DNA of 64,000 bases from an uncultured Verrucomicrobia subdivision 3 bacterium (GTDB lineage Bacteria > Verrucomicrobiota > Verrucomicrobiia > Limisphaerales > UBA11358): NCBI GenBank assembly GCA_903858275.1, contig CAIOIC010000023.1, forward strand, positions 52,343-116,342, read 5' to 3'. Shown one piece after another: positions 43,598-51,908 of this stretch (within the stretch, counting starts at the first letter, position 1; each line of letters starts with the position of its first letter). A program made the position numbers and the translations under genes. The notes beneath the pieces are model-generated. The model searched no databases, was not told where the DNA came from, and saw only the letters and a list, made by a program, of their open reading frames with translations.

Positions 43598-44323
43598 CCC
43601 GGAAAGAGGTATCGCCGCTCCGCTGGAAACTGGATGCTGAATGCGGGAAGAGGGCGCCACGTTTTCTTTACCAATTACTTTACCAGGATCAGGGGCAATT
43701 GTTGCAAGTGCTTGATAGAGCACTCAAAACTTTACCATTTCTTTACCATTTTTTAAATTTTGGGCGGTAAAGTATTGCGCGGTTGCCCCCTCATCCTGGC
43801 CTTCTCCCCCCGTGGGGCAGAAGGTGTCCGTCACACGAGCCATGACGGCTCGCGAGGACGCTCGCCCCACCGAAAAACTTTACCATTTTCTTTATCAGTA
43901 AACGACTTTACAGGATAAACCCCAATAATCAAATTCCCGGTTTATTTTGGAAGCCTGAAACCGGAGCGACCTAGCTCAAGTCGCCAAGGTTTCCCAACCA
44001 AAACCAGATGCCAAGGCAACTAGAGCGGAAATAAAGCGGAAAACGCCGACGCCCCTCCACTTCCACTTCAAAGAACCGAGGATAGATTCCGCCCGAAGCC
44101 GAAGTCAGGCAAGTAAAAAATAAATTTTGAGACCCCATAAAACCCGTGGCGACGACGCCCCCCCCGTTATTACCAAAGGTTTCAAGCCTCCGCACAAGCG
44201 ACGGGACGCGTCGCTTCCACATTATTATTCATACCCGCAGCGGGCTTAACCTGAAAACCGAAGCCGGAGGGCGACTGGCGGGATTCTGGCGGCATTTTGG
44301 GGCTGGCGAAATGGGCATAAAAA
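43598..44323. other. Non-coding, repeat-bearing region
   Basis: About 725 bases without a supported gene. It contains several TTTACCA words, a dispersed repeat (43785-43871), and GC-skewed tracts such as a run of eight C near 44158. Short open frames here lack start context and similarity. Confidence 0.6.
43785..43871. repeat. Dispersed hairpin repeat between TTTACCA words
   Basis: Two adjacent stems: ccttct...agaagg with inner cccc/gggg (43800-43823), and cgagcc-atgac-ggctcg (43836-43852). The element is followed by ggacgctcgccccacc. A 20-base flank aaaactttaccatttcttta (43727-43746) recurs almost exactly at 43874-43894, as if the element entered a repeated tract. Confidence 0.6.
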
Positions 44324-44349
44324 AACCCGAGCTGTTATCAGCCCGGGTT
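44324..44349 (-). terminator. Terminator of the PEP-CTERM gene
   Basis: Arms aacccgagct and agcccgggtt (one G-U pair in RNA) with a six-base loop. On the minus strand the stem runs into seven T. It lies about 35 bases past the stop of the gene at 44383. Confidence 0.85.
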
Positions 44350-44382
44350 CGAAAAAGAAAACCACCCACTAACTGTAGAAAA

Positions 44383-44967
44383 TTATTTGGCCTGCTTCTT
44401 GACAAAGCGACGGCTGACAAAGACCAAGCCGCCACAGCCCAAAAGCATGCATCCGGCAATGGCCTGCGAGGGCTCGGGCACGGAGGCAGCAGCGACATCA
44501 AAAGCAGTATATTTAAAGCCAGAAGTTAAATAGTTGCCGCTGGTATATCCCACAACATTTGCCCCAAGGCCAGCGACATAAAAGTCAGGCGTAGTACTAC
44601 CACTGACAGTCCATGAAATTGCTAAATCATAAGTACCTGCACCCACAAGATAACCACCTTGATGAGGGGCACTAAAGGCAGTACCTGTACCACCAAGTCC
44701 GGCTAGGGCGGATGATGAATGGGCAGCATCAAATGAAACCACCGAAAAAATACCATTAAATACCGCAGACGGGTTTTCGTTATATGGGGCGCCAAAGCCA
44801 TCAAAATAAGTATTTTCTCTGACAGTCAAAGTAAAAACCGAAAAACCACTTCCACCGACTGTGGTCGATACAGTAGAAGGTGCTGCCAAACTAAAAGAAG
44901 GGACAGCCTGCGCGCTGACAGCGCATAGGGCGGCGGCCAAGATAATAACGTGTTTGAGTGTTTTCAT
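44383..44967 (-). CDS. PEP-CTERM sorting-domain protein (exosortase substrate)
   Basis: A 194-residue exported protein. Signal HVIILAAALCAVSAQA; a Ser/Thr/Gly-rich middle (about 22-160) with no known domain; then the tripartite sorting signal ASVPEPSQAI (VPEP about 168), hydrophobic helix AGCMLLGCGGLVFVS and basic end RRFVKKQAK. The adjacent exosortase should cleave near PEP and attach the protein to the surface or an exopolysaccharide. It has its own promoter and terminator. It is the only classical C-terminal PEP-CTERM protein in the window. Confidence 0.92.
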   Translation of the reverse strand: MKTLKHVIILAAALCAVSAQAVPSFSLAAPSTVSTTVGGSGFSVFTLTVRENTYFDGFGAPYNENPSAVFNGIFSVVSFDAAHSSSALAGLGGTGTAFSAPHQGGYLVGAGTYDLAISWTVSGSTTPDFYVAGLGANVVGYTSGNYLTSGFKYTAFDVAAASVPEPSQAIAGCMLLGCGGLVFVSRRFVKKQAK

Positions 44968-45006
44968 TTGATATTTTTGTTCAGGTTTTTTGTTAACTAT
45001 TAAAAA

Positions 45007-45034
45007 AATATACTTTTTTTTAAAAAACCGTCAA
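45007..45034 (-). promoter_or_regulatory. Sigma-70-like promoter of the PEP-CTERM gene
   Basis: On the minus strand TTGACG (45034-45029) and TATATT (45012-45007) are spaced 16 bases in an AT-rich tract, 40 bases upstream of the ATG at 44967. One of the best -35/-10 pairs in the window. Confidence 0.65.
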
Positions 45035-45036
45035 TG

Positions 45037-45051
45037 AATTGTAATACAATT
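45037..45051. promoter_or_regulatory. Palindrome just upstream of the PEP-CTERM promoter
   Basis: AATTGTA-A-TACAATT is a perfect 7-base inverted repeat ending two bases upstream of the -35 box. Its position fits an activator or repressor site; the protein that binds it is unknown. Confidence 0.4.
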
Positions 45052-45088
45052 GCAGTAAGCGATGGGATTAATGCGTTAAGTGATGTAT

Positions 45089-47536
45089 TCATTGCGCCGG
45101 GGTGCCGATTTTGGCCAATCGGCGCTGCTGTTCGGCCAATTGGGTTTTGCCCAGCGCGTCATATGCTTTGGCCAGAGCCAGCCGGGTCTCGGAAGAATGG
45201 GGGATGTGGTCAACGGCCAGCTTCAAATCAACCACCGCTGCTTCGTGGCGTTCCAAGCGGAATAGAAGCAGCCCGCGCATCTGGCGATAGTCAGGCCGGG
45301 TGGGAAATTCATCCACCACGGCATTCATCAACTGCACGCCCAGCTCCCAATCCGAACGCGGGCCGGCGGCGAGCATGGCCGCCAATTCATATTTGGCCTG
45401 GGTCAGGTAGGGGGCAAGTTTGCATGCGGTTTGAAAATGCCGGCGGGCAGCAGCAGCGTCACCACGGCTGCGGGCTTCCTGACCCAGAAGAAGCTGCCAT
45501 CCGGCAGCCGAACCTCCGGTGGAAGCGGAGACTAATTGATCCAGCAGCTTATTTGCAGCCGGAGCAGCCTCCGTGGAGGCGTAAGCGGCTTGGACAAGCA
45601 AAACGCGGAGTTTCAGATGCTCCGGCACCTGACCAAGTCCTTTCTGAACAAGCCGCAGCCGCTCGGCAGGGCGGTTTTTTTGCGCCGCCGGGATTTTATT
45701 AACGAAAGTGACGCAAGCGTCGGCAATGGCGGCGGCATAAGCCGGGTTGGGGTTGATCGCCATGCCTTGGTCGAGGGTCTCCAGTGCCGCCGCATATTTC
45801 CCCTCGGCCAACAGGTTGTGAACCTGGCCGAGCCGTTTGGGGATGTTATCCAATGCGGTGGCGGCTTTCGGCAACACGGCGGGCTTATTGCCCATCGCCG
45901 CATTGACCTGAGCCAGCAGGGCAAGGGTTTCCTTGGCATCCGTTCCGGTGAGATGGTTGGCGGCAAAGCCCAGGTCGGCGGCGGCTTCGGCAGGACGGCC
46001 AAGCTTGGCCAGAACCCGGCCGCGCGTGTCGCGAAAATTGGGGTTATCGGGAAATTTTTCCAACGCGGATTGAATGAGGTTCAGGGCGCGGGCCAAATCC
46101 GGCGAATTGCCGGAGAGGAGTTCCCAAGCCATGTCATTCTGAATTTCGGGGATGGCCGGCGCCAGTTCATAGGCGGTTTGCAGATGCTGGCGAGCGGCCG
46201 GGAGGTCACCGCGTCCGCGGCAATCGGTGGCGATGAGAAGCTGCCAAATGGCAGCAGATTGACCAGAAACAGCAGCCATTTCCGCCGCAAGCGTCTTTTG
46301 GGCTACCGCGCCCGAATCATCCCGCGCATGGGTCGCCTGAATCAAATGCCATCTTAACTTCAAATTTTGCGGCGCGTTGGCCAATCCTTTTTGAATAACC
46401 TTCAGCCGCTCGGCGTTTTGGTTGCGGGGAAATTTCCCCACCCAAGCAGCACAAACCTCGGCGATTACCGGCGGATAAACCGGGCTGGGGCTAACCATCG
46501 CCGCGTGATCCAGGGTTGCCAGGGCGGATGAATACTTTTCCGAGTTCACCAGGCCGCGCACCAGATCAAGCCAGACCGGCGGCGCGTCCTGCGGGGCGGC
46601 GTTGGTGCTGCTGAGCATGGCGCGCTCGAGCGGGTCGGGTAACGGCGCGTATTTCGCCTTGATCGACAAAGCCTGAAGCAGGCTCAGGCGTTCAGTGGCG
46701 CTGGATTTGGCGGCGGATCTGGCGAGATTTTTCCGGATGGCCGGAATCGCCCGCTCCGCCCAAAGCACGGCGGAATTAGTATTTTTTTCCAGATCAAAGC
46801 TGATAGCCACCAGGAGGGCGGTGTCGGGCTTGGCAGGGTAAACTTTCAACAGGTTCGCCCGGGCGTGATTGTATTTGCGAGTATTGATGTAGAAACGACC
46901 GAGCATTTCGTTGGCCGCCAGAGACTTTGGGTCCACGGCCAGCGCGTTCAGCAAATGGCGTTCGGCCGTCCGGAGAGTTTCGGGGTTGAGATTGGTGGAA
47001 TTCAACAGCGATTGCGCCACCATCACATGGCCCTCCGGTGAACCGGGTTGATTCAGCGGCGCCGCCGCCGCCAGCAAACCGTTCGCCTCGGCGGTCTGCC
47101 CCAGGCCGTTCAGCGAAACCGCCAGATAAAACATCCAGTCCGCTCGCTCGCGCTCGGTCCGAGGGGCAGCCAGACCACGCAGGCACGCCACCCGGGCGGC
47201 TTCAAAATTTCCCGCCGCCAACGCCGCGCCCGCCTGGCGCAGATAGCGGCGCTGCAATCCATCCTGCTGATGCTGGATGAAAAACACCGCCAGCGCGCCG
47301 AAGACCAACAAGGATAACGCCAGAATCGCCGGCAGACTGGGCCATAAAAGCTTCCACTGCCGCCGGGCGAACCACTTTTTAATCCGGCGGAGTCGGCGTT
47401 TGATGCGGAGGACACGCGCCACAGGCCAAAATACTTTATCCATCAGGCGGGCGTTCAATGCCGGCAAATCAACCCCGAAAACAATCCAGCGCCGGCGGGC
47501 AAACCACTTTTTAATTTTGCGGAGGCGGCGTTTCAT
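45089..47536 (-). CDS. Membrane-anchored TPR protein of the exosortase locus
   Basis: An 815-residue protein with a strongly basic cytoplasmic N-terminus, one membrane helix (LLWPSLPAILALSLLVFGAL, about 70-92) and about ten tetratricopeptide units in the periplasm (e.g. GNFEAARVACLRGLAAPRTE). Two long segments near 330-480 and 600-735 repeat the same order of motifs (LKLRWHLIQA/LKLRVLLVQA, WQLLIATDCRGRGDLPAARQ / WQLLLGQEARSRGDAAAARR), a tandem module duplication. TPR proteins accompany exosortases (PrsT type) and may guide substrates or glycan assembly. Its ATG overlaps the exosortase stop by four bases. Confidence 0.85.
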   Translation of the reverse strand: MKRRLRKIKKWFARRRWIVFGVDLPALNARLMDKVFWPVARVLRIKRRLRRIKKWFARRQWKLLWPSLPAILALSLLVFGALAVFFIQHQQDGLQRRYLRQAGAALAAGNFEAARVACLRGLAAPRTERERADWMFYLAVSLNGLGQTAEANGLLAAAAPLNQPGSPEGHVMVAQSLLNSTNLNPETLRTAERHLLNALAVDPKSLAANEMLGRFYINTRKYNHARANLLKVYPAKPDTALLVAISFDLEKNTNSAVLWAERAIPAIRKNLARSAAKSSATERLSLLQALSIKAKYAPLPDPLERAMLSSTNAAPQDAPPVWLDLVRGLVNSEKYSSALATLDHAAMVSPSPVYPPVIAEVCAAWVGKFPRNQNAERLKVIQKGLANAPQNLKLRWHLIQATHARDDSGAVAQKTLAAEMAAVSGQSAAIWQLLIATDCRGRGDLPAARQHLQTAYELAPAIPEIQNDMAWELLSGNSPDLARALNLIQSALEKFPDNPNFRDTRGRVLAKLGRPAEAAADLGFAANHLTGTDAKETLALLAQVNAAMGNKPAVLPKAATALDNIPKRLGQVHNLLAEGKYAAALETLDQGMAINPNPAYAAAIADACVTFVNKIPAAQKNRPAERLRLVQKGLGQVPEHLKLRVLLVQAAYASTEAAPAANKLLDQLVSASTGGSAAGWQLLLGQEARSRGDAAAARRHFQTACKLAPYLTQAKYELAAMLAAGPRSDWELGVQLMNAVVDEFPTRPDYRQMRGLLLFRLERHEAAVVDLKLAVDHIPHSSETRLALAKAYDALGKTQLAEQQRRLAKIGTPAQ

Positions 47537-49134
47537 TTAGCAGTGGCCTTACCCAACTGATTGACGAGCTGCTGCACCAGTGTTTGGCGGGCCTGAAAAA
47601 ACAAACCCTCGAGGGCGGCACTGTCGGTGGCGGGCACGGCCTTGTACCCGCCAGTAATCAATTGTATGCGATAACCGGTCTCGATAGAGGAAACCATGGT
47701 GGATGACAACCGGCTCTGCAGCAGCTTGGGCGCAGACAGCCAGCGGCCGGTTCCGTCCACCACCGAATGATACACCACCGCCCGCTTAATGGATTTTTCC
47801 ATCGTCAGCTTAAAGGCATTAAGACTTTCACGGCTCCGGGGAATAAGCAGCTCGTCTTCCGCCAATATCTGCCAACCGTTGCCCGAATAACAAATCTTCA
47901 CATTATGAAAGCCATCCAGCGGGTAATCCACCGCCACCACCACGGACTCCATGCCTTCGCGCTGGAAACGCCAGATCAGGGAATGAACGCCCAGCGTTGC
48001 CACCAAGGATTTGTCCCCGGCATCGGAATTAATCCGCTGCCAGCCGGCGAGACTGGTGGGCAGGGATAATTTAAGTTCCTGACGGTTGAGGCGGGCGAAG
48101 GAGCCCAAGGCCGGTCCGCGACTCGAATGCAGATGCACGGCCAACACGCCCAGCCCCACCGCGGCCAGAATGGGGCCGGCCAGTTTGAAACCCAAAATCG
48201 ACCCCGAACGCGGCACTGGAAGCAACGCAGCGGGTGCCAGCCAGGTTGTTTTTTCTTTAGCTGGCGCAACATGCCGAACCGACTGCGTGAGAAACACCAT
48301 GAATTGATCCAGACTCAATATCAGGCCGGTATAAGCCAACACCAAAACCAGACCGAAGGTTTCATGCGGCCAGCCGCTCAGCAGATTCATCTGCCAGTAG
48401 TAAAATGCCGCCGCGCCGACCGTGATGCGTAGGACATTGCCTAGAATCACAAACAGACTAACGGCCGGCCAAGCCAGCAGCAGCCAGGCCAGCGAACGCC
48501 GCTGCCACAACACCCAGAACAGGCAAAAGGCATTGCACAAAAAAAACGAGTTAACACCGCTGCACGCTTCCTCCACCAACAACGATTTACCGGGCAGCAG
48601 CAGCGTGTTGCCATCTTGCACATGATTCACGTGCAGAAAGTCCAGCAACGCGCTGCTATGGCTCACCGCCAAGGAACGCAACCCGAGGGTCAGGTTTTGA
48701 TCCAGGTTGCCGGGGAACGGAAGAATCGCCAGCAACATCAAACAGGCCGGCGCCAAGACTCGCAGCAGCGGTTGACCACCCAAGCTCCACAGCACCGCCA
48801 GCAGGCCAAGAATGAAAGAAACATAACACAGCCAGGGCGACCAAAGGATGTTTGCCGCCAGATAAACACTGCCAGCGATTAAGATTAACAGGCGGGTCAG
48901 CCCCAACGGGCCCGAGGCAAGCGGCGGGCTCATTTGGTTTAACGCCCGCCAGGCAAGCATCCCGGCAGCGAACAGTGCCAACGGGAAAAACTGATAGGTC
49001 GGTCGATTCCACAATCCCACCATAAAAATGCCCAGCAGCGGGGCCAGTCCCACCGCCGCCAGGAATAAATCCACCCGCGAAGATTTGGCCCGCGCCCACA
49101 GGGAATGGGTAATTGAATTCAAGTTCGGTTCCAA
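47533..49134 (-). CDS. Exosortase with fused EpsI-like C-terminal domain
   Basis: A 533-residue membrane transpeptidase-like enzyme with about ten helices. The exosortase triad is visible: Cys191 in VEEACSGVNSFF, Arg236 in GNVLRITVGAAA and His257 in WPHETFGLVLV. Residues about 345-520 form an extracytoplasmic EpsI-like domain (LAGWQRINSDAGDK, VVAVDYPLDGFHNVKICYSG), normally a separate or fused partner of exosortases. It cleaves PEP-CTERM signals, here presumably those at 44383 and 49139. It resembles the XrtU type of PVC bacteria, a subtype call from memory. Coupled to the TPR gene by ATGA. Confidence 0.93.
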   Translation of the reverse strand: MEPNLNSITHSLWARAKSSRVDLFLAAVGLAPLLGIFMVGLWNRPTYQFFPLALFAAGMLAWRALNQMSPPLASGPLGLTRLLILIAGSVYLAANILWSPWLCYVSFILGLLAVLWSLGGQPLLRVLAPACLMLLAILPFPGNLDQNLTLGLRSLAVSHSSALLDFLHVNHVQDGNTLLLPGKSLLVEEACSGVNSFFLCNAFCLFWVLWQRRSLAWLLLAWPAVSLFVILGNVLRITVGAAAFYYWQMNLLSGWPHETFGLVLVLAYTGLILSLDQFMVFLTQSVRHVAPAKEKTTWLAPAALLPVPRSGSILGFKLAGPILAAVGLGVLAVHLHSSRGPALGSFARLNRQELKLSLPTSLAGWQRINSDAGDKSLVATLGVHSLIWRFQREGMESVVVAVDYPLDGFHNVKICYSGNGWQILAEDELLIPRSRESLNAFKLTMEKSIKRAVVYHSVVDGTGRWLSAPKLLQSRLSSTMVSSIETGYRIQLITGGYKAVPATDSAALEGLFFQARQTLVQQLVNQLGKATAK

Positions 49135-49138
49135 CTTT

Positions 49139-49813
49139 CTAAGTAAACAGGTTGCGGCACAAAATTACAAGCCGCCGGCTAGAAAGGCGCATTCCCAAAG
49201 TGTGTTGAAAAAAGGATGCGGCAAAGGTTCGCGGGCGGAATTTGTCATAATGGCTGAAGTCGTTGACCTCTTCTTCAATCTTCCGGAGATTGCTCAGGTT
49301 TTCGACCTGATGGATCAGCTCCAGATCGACCGCAAAAAACCGCCCGTTACGGCCCCGCAACAGGAAGGCCCACGGCCGGGCCTGCGGCTTCAGGCATTGC
49401 CACAAAACCCGCTCGGAAAACTCCACCGCTGAACAATTATATTTCTGGCAGAAGCGGGCCAGCAACGTATCGGCAGCGGGGGGGGCACAAGCATGCAGGG
49501 GTTCCCGGCCCCGCCGGCAACCTTCTCCAGAAGGAAGGGTTGTGCCGGACCCGCTGGAAGCGGCCTCGGAGGGAGGCGGTTTGGACCACGCCCGATTCAG
49601 GCCGAACAGCGCCAGCAGCATGGCGGCAAAAATAATCAGCGACAGCCCCACCGGCTCCGGCAGCCCAATTATGGCATTTTGGCTTAACGCCGCGGCCGGA
49701 ATATTTTCCGCGTCAGATGCCGACGAGACAGATGGCTGGAGGGCGGATGCCGCCGATGCCCCGGTCACGGCCAAAGCCAGCAACAAGAAGATTAAGGCCA
49801 GGCTTGTTTTCAT
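49139..49813 (-). CDS. Exported protein with internal PEP-CTERM-like motif and C-terminal unknown domain
   Basis: A 224-residue protein from ATG 49813, where a signal peptide begins (LALIFLLLALAVTGASA); the open frame upstream overlaps the neighbouring gene and is rejected. A short Ser/Ala segment leads to GLPEPVGLSLIIFAAMLLAL (PEP at 52-54) and then NRAW, a complete PEP-helix-basic tripartite signal, but it is internal. After a linker comes a ~110-residue domain (DTLLARFCQKYNCSAVEFSE, VLWQCLKPQARPW, SSRRLVILCRNLF) predicted to face the cytoplasm. I recall similar C..K..C domains in verrucomicrobial proteins but know no function. It precedes the exosortase by 4 bases. Confidence 0.75.
   Translation of the reverse strand: MKTSLALIFLLLALAVTGASAASALQPSVSSASDAENIPAAALSQNAIIGLPEPVGLSLIIFAAMLLALFGLNRAWSKPPPSEAASSGSGTTLPSGEGCRRGREPLHACAPPAADTLLARFCQKYNCSAVEFSERVLWQCLKPQARPWAFLLRGRNGRFFAVDLELIHQVENLSNLRKIEEEVNDFSHYDKFRPRTFAASFFQHTLGMRLSSRRLVILCRNLFT
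49525..49538. repeat. Short REP-like palindrome inside a coding region
   Basis: The palindrome ccttctccagaagg resembles the core of the dispersed hairpins elsewhere in the window and encodes the LPSGEGCRRG linker between the membrane helix and the C-terminal domain of the 49139 protein. Confidence 0.4.
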
Positions 49814-49865
49814 ATTTCGGTTTTTTCCGGTAAATTTGCCAGCAAAGTCTTGTGGAGCATAATAA

Positions 49866-50723
49866 CTAAGCCGCTCGGCAATTAGCCAATGTCCCAATCT
49901 GAAATTGTTGAAAGCGGTCATATGTTTCTGGCAAAAGTGATCGGCCAACCTCAGGCGAATCATTACAGACGCCGAAGATTTTCCCAAATTCTTGGACTGA
50001 AGAGGGCGGCAGTTCGCCGGCTTCAATTAATCGCTCGACCGTCGCCCGATAAAAAGCAACGTGCGCGGATGGCAGCTCGACGGAAGCGAGAACCGATTGG
50101 GAGCGCCTGCCCCCCGCCTCGATAAACCTGGAGAAGATCAATATGGAACCCACATCCTTGGGCAACAATGGACGATGCTGCGCCAAATCGACGCCCAACA
50201 TATAGGCTTCGGCAGCCAAAACCCGCAGGATGGATTGGGGAGGAATATTCGCAATCATTTCGGAAAAGCTCTCAAACAAAGTTGGCTTCAAACTTGTCAA
50301 GCCAGCAGCCTTCTGACGGCCTCCCTTGATGTTCTCCTTCCCTGGATGAAATCCTCTGTTTTGACTCAGGTGGTTATCGGTCTTCGATTCGAGTCCGAGG
50401 CGAGTCTGCCGCTTTATGCGCTCAGACTGGAGCCGTTCTTTGATAATGATTTCTATTTGAGCCAAACCGGCAAAAACCAAAAAAACAAACAATATAAAGG
50501 AAATCAGCGCATAGATTGCCTCCAGTTTGAGGAGAGACCCCGCTCCCAAGCCAGGCGGCATTGCGGCCTGCATTAATTGGAGCACAGCAAGAAATGAAAA
50601 CGCAAAAAACACCGACCACCCCACGCGGGCGGCTCCAAAAATCAGGCTTATGCGCAAGGCATAAAAAGCCGTCAGCAGCTGAAATAAACCTGACACACCG
50701 TCAATGGCAGCAACAAGGCTCAT
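49866..50723 (-). CDS. Membrane protein of the exosortase locus, unknown function
   Basis: A 285-residue protein with three N-terminal helices (about 5-30, 33-53, 67-95: e.g. AIYALISFILFVFLVFAGLA) and a basic linker leading to a ~160-residue cytosolic-looking domain (LFESFSEMIANIPPQSILRV, HVAFYRATVERLIEAG). No family recognised. It is the most upstream gene of the apparent exosortase operon (52 bases to the next ATG) and lies 261 bases from the LytTR regulator. A sensor or partner for that regulator is conceivable but unproven. Confidence 0.75.
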   Translation of the reverse strand: MSLVAAIDGVSGLFQLLTAFYALRISLIFGAARVGWSVFFAFSFLAVLQLMQAAMPPGLGAGSLLKLEAIYALISFILFVFLVFAGLAQIEIIIKERLQSERIKRQTRLGLESKTDNHLSQNRGFHPGKENIKGGRQKAAGLTSLKPTLFESFSEMIANIPPQSILRVLAAEAYMLGVDLAQHRPLLPKDVGSILIFSRFIEAGGRRSQSVLASVELPSAHVAFYRATVERLIEAGELPPSSVQEFGKIFGVCNDSPEVGRSLLPETYDRFQQFQIGTLANCRAA

Positions 50724-50984
50724 ATAATTTTACCGTCCGTTCTCGCTCAACCAATTCATACCTTTAGCAAACTGACCTTTAATAACACGGTTACCAAACA
50801 AACAGACAGCGTTAAGCAACGACCGATAAACAAATTGCAGTAAACGATTGATTTCAGGCAATACCTACAAGCATTTGACCAAAGAAAGAAGACGAAGAGG
50901 CGGAGGAAAAACGAGGTCTATTTAGAATCACAACGAAACAACAACGAAAAACCGAGAAGAAAAACCGTCCTGAAAAACCACGCT

Positions 50985-51908
50985 TCAGTTGGCCTTGAAA
51001 GCTTTCAAGCAGCGATTAAAAGCAGCGGTTTCCCGCTGACTGACGGGAATCACTTCATTGAATTCACGCAGATGGACCCGCAGTTTGCCCGCCCCGTGTT
51101 TTTCCACAAAATCAAGGTGGGAGAGATTGACAATCGCCTGCCGGTGCACGCGGAAAAACCATTCGGCGGGCAACTCGGCCTCCCACTGCTTGAGCGGCTT
51201 GCGAAACATCATATGCTGGTCCTTACCCCAGTAGACATTGGAGTATTCACCATAGGCCAACAAGGCTTTCACCTCGGAAAGCTTCAAAAAATGCTGCCGA
51301 CTATTGGTTTTTACAAGCAGGGAATCGGGGAGATGCTCATTGTGCTTGTTTGAACTCGAGTCGCCAGCATCCAAAGACTGGCGGACCCGCTGAATAATTT
51401 TGTTTTGCTGCTCAGCGATGCCGGCACCAGTGTCCGCCAACCACTGGATGGCAGGCTTGGTTTTATTAAGGTCGTGGATAATCCCAACAAATACTTGCGC
51501 CGCCTGTTCAATTTGCTGATCCAATTGCCGGACCTGCTTCTGACGGCGCGCCAAGCGGGCGTTGACCGCCTCAAGGATTTCCGGAAGCTGCGCCGGCTTC
51601 GTGATAAAATCATCCCCGCCTAAATTCATGCTGCTGCGAATCTGCCGCCGATCCGTGCAACCGCTCAAAAAAATGACGGGGATTTCCCCCAGCCGCTGGT
51701 CCTGGCGTAAAGTGGAAACCACGCCCTGCCCATCCATGCCCGGCATTTCCAAATCACAAAGAATTAAATCCGGTTTCGAGGCGGCGACCGCCAGCAACCC
51801 CTCGTTTCCATTGCAAGCAAAGGATGACTCATGACCCTGCCGACGCAAAAATTCGCCAAGCACCCGGCAAATCTGCTGATCGTCGTCGATAATAAGTATC
51901 TTTGCCAT
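50985..51908 (-). CDS. LytTR-type response regulator of the exosortase locus
   Basis: A 307-residue regulator. Receiver domain (1-120): acidic KILIIDDDQQ, phosphoacceptor Asp52 in LILCDLEMPGMDG, and Lys in ITKPAQ. A coiled-coil linker (about 125-190) follows. The LytTR DNA-binding domain (about 205-305) has FLKLSEVKALLAYGEYSNVY, EWFFRVHRQAIVNLSHLDFV and VIPVSQRETAAFNRCL, which are the family motifs. No LytS-type histidine kinase is adjacent. Position and orientation suggest it controls the exosortase genes or the PEP-CTERM substrate (inference). Confidence 0.9.
   Translation of the reverse strand: MAKILIIDDDQQICRVLGEFLRRQGHESSFACNGNEGLLAVAASKPDLILCDLEMPGMDGQGVVSTLRQDQRLGEIPVIFLSGCTDRRQIRSSMNLGGDDFITKPAQLPEILEAVNARLARRQKQVRQLDQQIEQAAQVFVGIIHDLNKTKPAIQWLADTGAGIAEQQNKIIQRVRQSLDAGDSSSNKHNEHLPDSLLVKTNSRQHFLKLSEVKALLAYGEYSNVYWGKDQHMMFRKPLKQWEAELPAEWFFRVHRQAIVNLSHLDFVEKHGAGKLRVHLREFNEVIPVSQRETAAFNRCLKAFKAN

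Noticed and set aside
43660..43900. TTTACCA words as a CRISPR-like array
   Set aside because: Spacing is irregular, repeats are under 20 bases, and no cas genes are present.
43971..44222. Minus-strand open frame of 83 codons
   Set aside because: No ribosome-binding context or recognisable domain; it lies in a repeat-rich gap and is probably a chance frame, though a repeat-encoded peptide cannot be excluded.
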